A stretch of 64,000 nt of DNA from Kitagawia praeruptora (lineage: Eukaryota > Streptophyta > Magnoliopsida > Apiales > Apiaceae): positions 49,088,001 through 49,152,000 of the forward strand of contig CM075346.1 in NCBI GenBank assembly GCA_037693485.1. The letters are read 5' to 3'. Made by a program: the position numbers and the translations under genes. The notes beneath the pieces are model-generated. The model was not told the DNA's origin. It ran no database searches and was given only the letters and a program-made list of their open reading frames with translations. Positions 55,470 through 64,000 of the stretch are shown here, piece by piece (position 1 is the stretch's first letter; every line of letters starts with the position of its first letter).

Positions 55470-56049
55470 CTACATGCAAACAGGTCGAGTAAACTATTAG
55501 TGTCGTACAAGTATCAAACAGGCTCGGTTTTCTGTGGAAGTAAATAACAATATATGATTAAGGATCCCAATTGAGAATGTGCCTACCAAAGTTCTTTCTT
55601 TCGGGTGATTGAATTTACATCTCGGACCAAACTTGCATAACCTCGACAAAATAACTCTAATTATTACAAAGCTTAAAACCTCTTTAATAACAAAACTAAC
55701 CAGACCTCCTAATACACTGGTATACTTCCTGATAACATGATCTAACCTTAACTATACTTCCTGCCCAAGCCAACAATTATATATTCCTTTACAGTTATAT
55801 TCTTGGCAATAGTAAATCCATGACGTCTATCTCCATTCTCCAACAGGTATATATATATATAGAACTATTTCGGATTACTTATCAAGAGGAAGTTTGAAGA
55901 CAAGGTAACCTATTTGTCTTTCCACATGACTCATGAGATCACAACGGAAAGGTAAATATTTATCATAGAGCCACAAAATTTTGAGCCACTTGAATAGGTG
56001 TGATGTGTATACTTTATGAAACAAATAATTTAGGGAACTTTTAACTTAC

Positions 56050-56726
56050 AAAACTGGAAGACCATTGCAATCTGATGGAAGTAGCACTTTTAATAAACTC
56101 GGTATGCCTTCAGTTGATATAGCACCTGAATCATAAACCACAGGAAACACAATTTTCCACTCGTAATGAAGCAGCAACTTACTAGAGTAACATCAATAGT
56201 CAAAAGTATAAGAAAGCCAAAGAATTTTTGCAGACCAATTTGTGTGGCTGTTCATTTAAATAAAGTAACAACACACAGCTTACTATTTAACAGTCCTCTA
56301 AATAAAGTGTTCAAAAAATCACATACCTGAAGAATTGTGTTTTAAGGATCTGTGCAGAAACAAATGATGATACTGACAAGTCCGAAGTTTGGTAACTACA
56401 GCTTCTTTAGTTAGACCATCCTCCGCAGAATATATCTTCATGGTCTCTAGTACTGAGATTAGGCAATACCCTTTTGCAGAGCGAGATACTCCTAGACAAT
56501 CAGAACAACTAAACAAATTAAGCACTATGCAAAGATATTAGTAAAAATGCGAGCTTAATCAAAAAGCATTTTCTGGGACAGTTTAACAATGATTAAATTC
56601 CTCTTACTCATACGTAATACTGTATTTAGAACATAGCAACTACTGGCATTGGTTTGGGAAATCAAAATCACGGTCATCTTCAACAAGTCCAAAAACATAC
56701 GGATTACCAGGATGAGCATGCCTGTG
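56050..56726 (-). pseudogene. MSH1: MSH1-like organellar mismatch-repair gene fragment, several exons
   Basis: Minus strand, in gene order. Exon at 56721-56643: HAHPGNPYVFGLV, after TGTACACAG, with a one-base loss before PMPVV. Exon at 56491-56327: GVSRSAKGYCLISVLETMK, YSAEDGLT, then TKLRTCQYHHLFLHRSLKHN, intact between TTGTCTAG and GGTATGTG. A stub reading TATQIG ending near 56222. Exon at 56125-56050: GAISTEGIPSLLKVLLPSDC, ending TT|GTAAGT. These match my recollection of consecutive segments of plant MSH1, a MutS homologue of mitochondria and plastids. Exons expected between the second and the stub are deleted. Introns are kept, so genomic DNA was captured rather than cDNA. ATPase and nuclease domains are absent. 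Confidence 0.82.
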
Positions 56727-57165
56727 TACATTAAGAAATATGTTAAGTGAAAGATCTGAATAATTAATTAAGAAGAAATAACTCGAGTCATCAGAAAAAA
56801 AAAAGAAATACAGGACACCTAAATTTAACAAAAAGGTGATTAGCATGTAATACCCAGAGATACAAGCACATCATATTGTACATAAATAACACATATATTA
56901 TATACAATCCAACACTAATTGAAATGTAAAACAATATCGAAACAGTTTTACAACTCTGGAAATATACCTAAATTAGTTTTCTTAAAACAAATTCAAAACA
57001 CAATGAATATATCCAATTAACATCATTTTGCACATAACTAACACATATAGTATACATATAAAACATATTATATCATAATATACCCAACCAAAACCTGTTA
57101 TAAGCATAATATACAAAAATACAAACAAATACAATCCAACTGAAAGAAATAGTAAAGAAGAAGAC

Positions 57166-57197
57166 CTGTAGAAATCCGCAAATCCCATTGCTTCCAA
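57166..57197 (-). pseudogene. Leader-like 5' piece with short first exon in the CACTA element
   Basis: On the minus strand a CT-rich stretch (57420-57290) is followed by ATG at 57197, MEAMGFADFYR, and a donor-like CAG|GTCTTC. It looks like a gene's 5' leader and first exon; a CT-rich leader also lies at the matching end of CACTA element 40225-44638. Source gene not recognised. Confidence 0.3.
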
Positions 57198-58248
57198 TTG
57201 AAACCCTAATTGACAAGAAACTCGTGGAGACTGTCAACCCCAATTGCTCGTGCTTCCAAGAGCTCTCATTGACTATGTCTGTAGAGAACCCTAATTACAG
57301 AACCCCATATAGAACCCTAATTAAAGAATCGATGAGAGAGAGTTAAAAGAGTTGAGAGAGATAGAGAGACAGTCAGACAGAGAATTGAGAGAGAGTTGAG
57401 TGAGTGTCAAAATAATTGAGTAGGTGTGTAATTGAGCGGTGATGTGAAATAATTGGAAAAATTAAAGATTCGTATAATTTATTTTTATTTTTTTGCCCAA
57501 AGACCCATATAAAATAATTAATAATGGATTATTTTCATAATTGATATACTAATTAATTGTATGAAAATTTTTAATAAATGAAAGACCCGTTTTGACAAAA
57601 TAATTGACCCGTTTATCTCTTCTGTGATTACCAACATTCAGAATTCATGAAATCAATCAAAGTTGGAAATAAAATATTTTTGAAAAAAGTTAAAATTTTC
57701 ATAAAATAAAAACAAAGTAAATACCAAGTATGGAAATAGAAAAAGAATTTTTTTGGAAACAAATTCTCTAAATAAAATTTGCTCAAGAAAAGTTCTTGAA
57801 GAAATTCTTCAAAAAAATATTCTCTAAAAACAATTTTGGAAAAAATTTCTTGAAAATTTTTTTCAGAAAAAGAATCTCAATAAAAAAAAACCTTCAAAAA
57901 AATTTCTCCTAAAAAAAATTATTGAAAAAATTTGGTAAAAAAATTCTCTGAAAAACTTTTAATATTTTTGCTATTATAATATAGTATAAATATGTATTTA
58001 CCATGTCGTAAAATATATAATAATTCATATTTGATTAATATATTATTTTAATTCATATATATTATTTATTTGTGTAATGAAAATATTTAAATGTAACATT
58101 TTATAAAATGTTGTTTGATTTGTATAAATTTTATTTGAATAATATTATTTTATTTTTTTAATTAGAATGGTATAATATAAAATAACATATTATTTGAATA
58201 AAATTATTATTTATATATAATTTAGCCTTTTTTTAAAAATTATAATAC

Positions 58249-58640
58249 TTTTAGCGTCGGTCAAATGTAAGGCGACACCTAAAGTACAAAAGGGTTGGTT
58301 TAAGCGTCGGTTGAGTAATGACCGATGCTAAATGGAAAGTTTTAGGCGTCGGTTGTTATAACCGACGCTAAATGGGCGGTTTTAGGCATCGGTTGAGTAA
58401 TGACCGACGCTAAAAAGCCAGTTTTAGGCGTCGGTTGTTTCTGACCGACGCTAAAGGTCCATTTCAGGCGTCGGTTGAGTAAGGACCGACGCTAAAGGTT
58501 CAGTTTTAGGCGTCGGTTGTTTCATGACCGACGCAAAAGGTCCAAAGCAAATGACATTAAGCGTCGGTTAAGCTAGCAACCGACGCCTAAAGTATGTATA
58601 GGCCACGGCTCAGTATATAACCGACGCTAAAAGTACGACG
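58249..58640. repeat. Right subterminal repeat array of the CACTA element
   Basis: More than ten copies of GCGTCGGTT or its complement, in facing pairs separated by 5-10 bases, spaced at about 50-60 bp (TAGGCGTCGGTTGTTTC...GACCGACGCTAAA). Mirrors the left array. Confidence 0.9.
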
Positions 58641-59311
58641 CTAAAAGGCAGTTCTGTACTAGTGAATGTTGGCAGGGTTGATAAGTGTTCAAAACTGGAA
58701 TTGCAATATCTTTCCCGCAATTTCCTCTTTTGTGGAACCTGATGATATTTTGCATATATCTTTGCACAACAAATATTTCTACGGAAGTTATATTTTGAGT
58801 TACCTTGTAAATTCATCCTTTACGTTATACTGGCATCATTTTCGTAAATGCATGTCATATGGTTTCAAAGATACTTTTGAAATGTTATATATTATTGTTC
58901 AGTTATACATTATTTTTGGTGGGCTATTGCTCACCCTTGCTTTATTTATTATGTCACCACAATAGTTAGATCAGATGGACGCACAGGGCGCACTCGGCGC
59001 AGCAGGTGTCAGCCGTCAGAAGATTAATCGCTGAGGTCATAGCTACCATTGCTGAAGAGGAAGCTATTGTTAGGCTAGTTGTTAGCACTTGAGATCTAAT
59101 GTATTTATTATATGACATATATAAATGGATGGCAAAGAGTATGTAATGGTTAAATTGTAAATCTTTTGGGTTGTATGAACTCAATCTTGTGATTAATAAT
59201 ATTTGGTAATTACTCTGATTTCATCTCTGGGACTATAACGGGTGTGTTTTATGTTGTTATTTTTGGTCACAAGGTTGTAATTTAATTTATGTTGGTTTTG
59301 TGGATGGAAAT

Positions 59312-60852
59312 TGTTCGCACTTATTCACGCAAGAGAACGTGGTCAACAAGTAATATAGAGTAAATAGGATTCGTTCCCACAGAGACTCAAATTGTTTGTT
59401 ATGTTCACTTATGCACCAGCTTATGATTTACACTCACTGCTAAGACAATCACAATATTGATTTGATTTAACTATTGATTAACTACCAACTAAGCCAATTA
59501 CGAGGAAATAACTTAACTTTAACTTTATAATAAACAAACATGGGATTTCAATTTCAATTACTACTTCATCTAGAATCTTATGCCCTTTAGCCTAGCATGT
59601 GACCGAGTTGATTACTGATTAGATGCACTAAACTGATACATACCAACTTTCGTTGTGCATATACCATCCTACTGATCATCCACAATTGATAGAAGTCAAG
59701 TAGTCACCAAATATGTGTAGTCCCTATATGTCTATAGCAATTGAACACATACCGGTTGAAAATCAAGCACCCATTAAACCACATAGTCGATGCAAGACGG
59801 TTAGAATTACATCACAAATTAATACATGCTCTTCACATGCAAAAACCTATGCTAGCATGAATTGTTCTAAACCCTAGATCCACTTTCGCATTCACTAGGA
59901 TTAAACTAACAATTACAAGTGTTCGCGACGCACTTATAACGAATAAGCATAAACATACTAGGCAATCAATACATTCAATCACACACCAAGGCATAAAAAA
60001 CACTCAATTTCTAGAATCCATAGCAAAATCCATTAAAACCCCATGACAACGAATTAGCCCATAATTGACCTAATTGTCATCATGGGTTCTTTGGAAAACA
60101 TAATTCTGAAATCAACAAGTAAAAATAGAGAAGAAGTAATAAGGTTTAGAATTAAATCCCCACAATAGAAGAATACAAAGGTTTCAAGAATAATCCTTGC
60201 TTGTCACTAGCTCGGAGGAATTCCTTCTCCTTTTCTCTCTTCCAAAAAACTAGGTTATAATACGTAACGTGTGTCTATTATGATTACAAGGGTTGGATGA
60301 TGATATAGGCTTTTTCCTACTCTTGCCCAATAAGAAAAATACCTAAAATACAACTAGAAATCGATTTTTATGTCAAAAACCACTTAAAATACAATTTCAA
60401 ATCGAATAAGGGCAAAACTGGAAAATCAGCACGACCCCGAGCACTTTGCCCCAAACTGGCGCAGTTTGCTCAGGCAAATTCTGGTCCCTGGCGCACTTTG
60501 CTCAAGAACTGGCGCAGTTTGCCCAGCCCTCTTCTGGAAACGTTTTTTTCTCCTTCGTTTTTTAGCTTTTTCTCCTTCGTTTTTGCTCCGTTTGCTCCCG
60601 TTCTTTTTGCATTCTCTTCCGTTTTCAATCCTCTATGCTTGGAATCCTCATGGTGAACCATAACAAGACTCCATTCTATATTATTAAGCCCGAATCCAAC
60701 TCCAAAAGTAACGGAAACAACGATCTTAATCAACATTATTCCAACCCTGCACAATTAAACAAAACACATCAAAACTACCAAAATCTTGAGGTCAAAACAA
60801 TCAATTTAAGCCGATTTAGAATGTTCCAAGTGGATATAAAATCCACTTATCA
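59312..60852 (-). repeat. 3' LTR of the Athila-like element
   Basis: 1,541 bp from TGTTCGCAC to CACTTATCA. Homologous to the split LTR 39805-45941. The element-sense start is TGATAAGTGG. Contains GCGCAGTTTGC/GGCGCACTTTGCTC words near 60460-60520 and a T-rich block after. The 65-codon open frame at 60466-60663 is chance. Confidence 0.9.
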
Positions 60853-60866
60853 CACCCCCAAACTTA
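60853..60866 (-). promoter_or_regulatory. Polypurine tract of the Athila-like element
   Basis: The minus strand reads AAGTTTGGGGGTG next to the LTR, after GAGGACAAGCATCAG. The same arrangement occurs at 45942. Confidence 0.85.
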
Positions 60867-62413
60867 AACTGATGCTTGTCCTCAAGCATAAACAATTACA
60901 CTATCTAACTAACTAGTACCACTTCCGTAGGTGATCACGGTTGCATTTGGCATATGCAACAAGCCCTTTAAACCCCTAGGCAGCCCTAGTGGACGAGTAA
61001 GGTCTCGTGAGGGCCTATAGTGAATGTACCCACAAAATCCGATACAATGCATGAATGCAACTAAAATGAAAATGCAAGTGATCCCCTTCAAACAAACCAA
61101 AACCAACAAGCAAGCAAATACTCAAAGAACGTAACAAATCCAAGCAGAGCTCGACTAAGTCCCCGTATACTAACAATACATGAACAGAAACGTGCGTGTG
61201 TGCAATGCTCATCAGAAATACCCCCAGAACTAGGTCAAAAATCATACATGCTTTCCGTCAAGACAATCACAGGTTTATAACTAGAATAGACTGTAGACAC
61301 TCCATAACCTAGGAACACCTCCACCCTTATCCAAGGTAGACAGAAACTCATGCTTTATTACTATACTACGACACTACATATACAATACACATGCTTATTT
61401 AACCGTGCAATGAATGAGACCCCAAAAGGCTTATACAATAATACCCATGTAGCGAGTGTTGGGTCAGTGGATCCCAGACTATAAAGCCTTAGGTCACTAG
61501 GACTAAGTCCCCTCAGACTTAATTACTCGAGTATTAAAGAGCTCACTCGTGGTTAATTTTGCATTTAAATTATTTATATGACTCTTTTTTTTCTTTTTTC
61601 TTTTTTTTTTTTTATTTTTTCCGCAATCTGGAATGAGCCTTTCTCATTTCCATCCCTAGGCTACTCATATAAATATGAGCTGGCTACTAGCCATTTGACG
61701 CCTAGCCTTTATTGACAAATATTAACAACTAGCATGAAAATTCCTGGTTTCCCCCAAACTTAGACTTTAATGTTCCTACGCTATAAAGGGAATAACGAAA
61801 ATTCTAAATATAAACAAGTGATTAAATCTCAAAACATCCCACAGGCATGACCCTAACCTAGCCCAACAGCACCCCAATGAGACTGTGTAATAAATTTTGT
61901 TCCCGTAACATGCAAGTCAATTTCATAGAAACTATAAATCAGCCCTCTACTCATAATCATCACACCCAAATCAACATCCACCTATCAATCAGAATCAGCT
62001 CGTCCTAAGGGATCATGAAATATGCATGCCATGAAAATGCAACTAAATGAAAACTCACATGGTATACGAAAATAAAACAAAATGTCCTATATGAACACAC
62101 GTAGATAATACGAACATAACAATCATGCATGAACTATCACTACTATGCAACATGATATCCTATATGACCACAAAATACAACAATACATACAACTACTATC
62201 CCCCAAATCACCCCCAAACTTAACATATTCAATGCCCTCATTGAATGGAAAATAAAGGGTACAAGAGATACTCCCCTACTCGCCGGCATTTCCACCCTCC
62301 TCGGGTGGTGTGTCTGGTGGTGGATAGACGTGGAGGCTCCAACACAACTGTTGTTTTATTCAAAAGCAAGAAATCATGGGTTGCCTCCCACGAAGCGCCT
62401 TTCTTTAACGTCT
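60867..62413 (-). other. Non-coding internal region of the Athila-like element
   Basis: Matches 45955-46400 up to about 61300. Contains a T-tract (61587-61620), a short GC-rich Pro-rich-coding-like patch (62280-62335) and GGTTGCCTCCCACGAAGCGC at 62379-62398, a sequence I recall from other plant elements of this kind. No open frame of note. Confidence 0.7.
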
Positions 62414-63853
62414 TTAGCTAGACTTGGCCACGATTTTCATCTTGAAAATTTTCTGCACCGCATCTCTATAAGGCCATTTAATGATCTTTTCTGGAGCGAC
62501 ATCTTCAACAACAAGCTTTACCCGTATTCGCTCCTCACAAGATCTCTTAACAACATTCTCCCGCCTACCTGAAAAGTTAGCAGCAATAACAATAGCAAGC
62601 AAAGGATTTGAATTACAAGAAACATACCCCAGGTGAACTAGCAATGTTTTGAGCTCGAGTTCGGGAGCTCCTTCAATTGATGGCTTAAGGCGCACCTGAG
62701 AATTCCAGAGATCTTCCACTCCAAGCAACTTATGTGGAATACGTAGCCCCATTAACCAAGGCACTGTAATCCTCAGTTGGCCATGCTTTGCCTTCTCCTT
62801 CTCCGTGTCATACTTTTTACTCTGCCCTGCATCAACCAATTTCAAGCTAAAACACTCCTCATCCTCCGCCGGTAAATTCATGGCTAGAGTTTGCTTCTGA
62901 AGCCCTTGTGGATATGGAGGAGGAAAATCGATTTGGACGATCTCTGTAGTCTTCTCCGGAGTAGATTTGTCAACAGGAGTGATGCTCTTTTCCTCTTCGG
63001 CCTCCAGCTGGTCGAAGTCAGATTGCAACGGAGCGGCATTCAACAACTGAACATGCTCTTCTAATTCATCATCTTCCACACTGAGACCCTCTTCATCCTT
63101 CGAAGGAAATAGCATAGCCACTTGAGCCTTGGAATTTTCTTGATCTTGGGCTGATTCTTCAAAATTTTCAGATTGCAAAGGAAGTGGTTGCGGCTGATTA
63201 TTCAGAATCGAATTTTCTGGACATTCTGAATTTTCTGATTGGTTTGCCTCCGGCTCTGCTTCCTTATCAACTTCATGTTCTGCTTCTTCCCCATCTTTGC
63301 CCTCAGACTCTCCTTCCTGAACTTCGATCATGGTCTCACCCGTGGCTAAGAAAGGCCAGTCAAGACTGATAGGAAGGTTCTTGTCCTCCTCCTCTACAGT
63401 TAGGCCTTCTGTGTCACTTGCAATATGATTCAATGTTTGTAATGCATTTGCAATTTGACCAATCTGATCTCCTATTCTCTGGAGAGACAATGCATTGCTT
63501 TTAGCCATCAACCTCAATTCTTCTAATTCAGCTTCTTCGGTCGACTGTTGGTTAGACCAAGTCTGAAATTGCTGCTGCTGAAATTCAGGAGGTTGAAAGT
63601 GTTGATGCACTGGGGCATACTGATGCTGAAATTGTTGCCCCTGTTGCTGCTGAATTCCCCCTGGACTGTATGGCTCATCTTCAAACTGCTGATTTTGGAG
63701 CGGGTAGGATGGATATTGAGATTGCTCCATACCACTCTGATTGTAGTCCCAGCTGAAATTTGGCCGGTTTCTGTTATACTCACATTGATGAGTGTAATGT
63801 CCACCTGCACACAGCTCACAAACAATTACGAATTCCTGCTCCCAATAATCCAT
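62414..63853 (-). CDS. Gag-derived ORF of the Athila-like element (479 residues)
   Basis: ATG 63853 lies 87 bp after the primer site. Near the N-terminus is a zinc knuckle, CELCAGGHYTHQC (residues 13-25), followed by NRPNFSWDYNQ, which resembles the segment after the knuckle in Athila Gag (CEICGG..., then HPNFSW). Then come a Gln-rich stretch, a short coiled coil (about 105-150), a long Glu-rich acidic region, IDFPPPYPQGLQKQ (about residue 320), and a basic C-terminus I do not recognise. The capsid domain that should precede the knuckle is missing, so this is a Gag C-terminal part retained on its own. The open frame suggests it is still under constraint or recently formed. Confidence 0.75.
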   Translation of the reverse strand: MDYWEQEFVIVCELCAGGHYTHQCEYNRNRPNFSWDYNQSGMEQSQYPSYPLQNQQFEDEPYSPGGIQQQQGQQFQHQYAPVHQHFQPPEFQQQQFQTWSNQQSTEEAELEELRLMAKSNALSLQRIGDQIGQIANALQTLNHIASDTEGLTVEEEDKNLPISLDWPFLATGETMIEVQEGESEGKDGEEAEHEVDKEAEPEANQSENSECPENSILNNQPQPLPLQSENFEESAQDQENSKAQVAMLFPSKDEEGLSVEDDELEEHVQLLNAAPLQSDFDQLEAEEEKSITPVDKSTPEKTTEIVQIDFPPPYPQGLQKQTLAMNLPAEDEECFSLKLVDAGQSKKYDTEKEKAKHGQLRITVPWLMGLRIPHKLLGVEDLWNSQVRLKPSIEGAPELELKTLLVHLGYVSCNSNPLLAIVIAANFSGRRENVVKRSCEERIRVKLVVEDVAPEKIIKWPYRDAVQKIFKMKIVAKSS

Positions 63854-63940
63854 CTAATAAAAAGAAAAAAAAACGTCCGAGTCAGTGAATTTAACCCAAA
63901 TTGATGACAAGATCATAAACTAAACAAACAATGAACCGAG

Positions 63941-63958
63941 TCCCCGGCAGCGGCGCCA
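63941..63958 (-). promoter_or_regulatory. Primer binding site, tRNA-Asp type
   Basis: The minus strand reads TGGCGCCGCTGCCGGGGA, one base different from the 18-nt site TGGCGCCGTTGCCGGGGA used by Athila and related elements. It lies six bases from the LTR end. Confidence 0.88.
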
Positions 63959-63964
63959 AAAACT

Positions 63965-64000
63965 TGTTCGCACTTATTCACGCAAGAGAACGTGGTCAAC
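63965..64000 (-). repeat. 5' LTR of the Athila-like element, partial
   Basis: The first 36 bp on the plus strand (TGTTCGCACTTATTCACGCA...) are identical to the LTR start at 59312; the rest lies beyond the window. Confidence 0.9.

Larger units (their letters stand above)
54148..58664. mobile_element. Pack-CACTA transposon carrying MSH1-like and MAPKKK-like exons
   Basis: Ends are CACTAGTACAGAATAGGC and, inverted, CACTAGTACAGAACTGCC, with the AAT duplication on both sides (54145-54147 and 58665-58667). Length 4,517 bp. Dense subterminal repeats of GCGTCGGTT and its complement occupy both ends. No transposase is seen, so mobility would need an autonomous relative. The interior holds, all on the minus strand, a short leader-like 5' piece, MSH1-like exons, an unidentified exon-like piece and a MAPKKK-like exon. 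It inserted into LTR F. Confidence 0.93.
50688..59311 (+). repeat. Tekay-like chromovirus LTR F, split by a CACTA element
   Basis: Begins TGTAAGAACCCAAATTTTGGG, the plus-strand counterpart of the TGTAAGATCCCAGA start of LTR C, so this copy is oriented the other way. Long AT-rich non-coding sequence with GAATATTATTT repeats near 53210-53400, a GGGCTATTGCTCACCC block near 58920 (the element-sense match to GAGCATTCTTTGGCTCA in LTR C), and GTGGTGTC words near 53990 and 54070. Interrupted by CACTA element 54148-58664 and cut at 59311 by the next retrotransposon before its CA end. ACATG before 50688 is its presumed target duplication. No gene seen. Confidence 0.7.
59312..64000 (-). mobile_element. 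Non-autonomous Athila-like LTR retrotransposon (runs off the window)
   Basis: Minus orientation: partial 5' LTR (from 63965 rightward), tRNA-Asp-type primer site, one 479-codon gag-derived ORF, about 1.5 kb non-coding, polypurine tract, 3' LTR (60852-59312). The internal region is only 3.1 kb, with no protease, RT, RNase H or integrase, so it must use proteins of other elements. Only 36 bp of the right LTR are in view, identical to the left LTR over that length (TGTTCGCACTTATTCACGC...), so age cannot be estimated. GAAAT at 59307-59311 is its presumed target duplication. Confidence 0.9.

Noticed and set aside
58666..58965. 99-codon open frame after the CACTA element
   Set aside because: It begins at the CACTA border and runs through LTR F, which is non-coding in its other parts.

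Overview
This window looks like a transposon graveyard from a plant nuclear genome. It is AT-rich and holds no recognisable host gene in working order, no tRNA or rRNA gene, and no bacterial-type feature. It carries plant-type retrotransposons (SIRE-like Ty1/copia, Reina-like and Tekay-like chromoviruses, Athila-like Ty3/gypsy), CACTA, Mutator, hAT and Harbinger DNA transposons, and captured fragments of genes with plant-type or eukaryotic relatives (MSH1-like, YODA/MAPKKK3-like, PDS5-like). A eudicot is likely; the species cannot be fixed from the sequence.

Layout, left to right. (1) 41-6012: a decayed plus-strand SIRE-like copia element with 5' LTR, tRNA-iMet primer site, broken gag and broken pol, cut off inside RNase H. 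(2) About 6480-36761: the remains of a very long minus-oriented Tekay-like chromovirus LTR (A), split by two main insertions. The first is a complete minus-strand SIRE-like copia element (7878-19627, target-site duplication TACTC) with gag, pol and a 1,215-residue envelope-like third ORF. The second is another long LTR (B, 21564-35975). B was itself hit by a solo LTR C (22781-27436, holding a Mutator-type MITE), a hAT MITE (28156-28349), a Harbinger MITE (28556-28950) and a complete Reina-like chromovirus with an unbroken 1,646-residue Gag-Pol (29447-35060, duplication GAGGA). (3) 36762-38380: polypurine tract and unrecognisable internal remains of the chromovirus to which LTR A belonged. (4) 38381-46410: one end of a CACTA element, then the 3' LTR and leader of an Athila-like element that was entered by a second CACTA element (40225-44638, duplication TTA). 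(5) 46605-50687: a plus-strand degenerate relative of the SIRE envelope-like ORF, preceded by a 173-bp tandem duplication of its leader. (6) 50688-59311: another Tekay-like LTR (F), opened by a third CACTA element (54148-58664, duplication AAT) that carries exons resembling organellar mismatch-repair gene MSH1 and a MAP kinase kinase kinase. (7) 59312 to the window end: a compact Athila-like non-autonomous element with one gag-derived ORF and no pol.

The genes here work only for the elements themselves: Gag packages RNA; protease, reverse transcriptase, RNase H and integrase copy and insert it; the primer sites and polypurine tracts prime cDNA; and the Reina-like chromodomain probably guides integration to marked chromatin. 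Both complete retrotransposons are young by LTR comparison (5 differences in 612 bp and 1 in 300 bp, counted by eye), so the nest was still growing recently. The points most worth following are the apparently intact Reina-like element, the SIRE third ORF present in two divergent copies, a strongly over-represented 8-mer through the SIRE element, and the CACTA element that joined pieces of MSH1 and MAPKKK.
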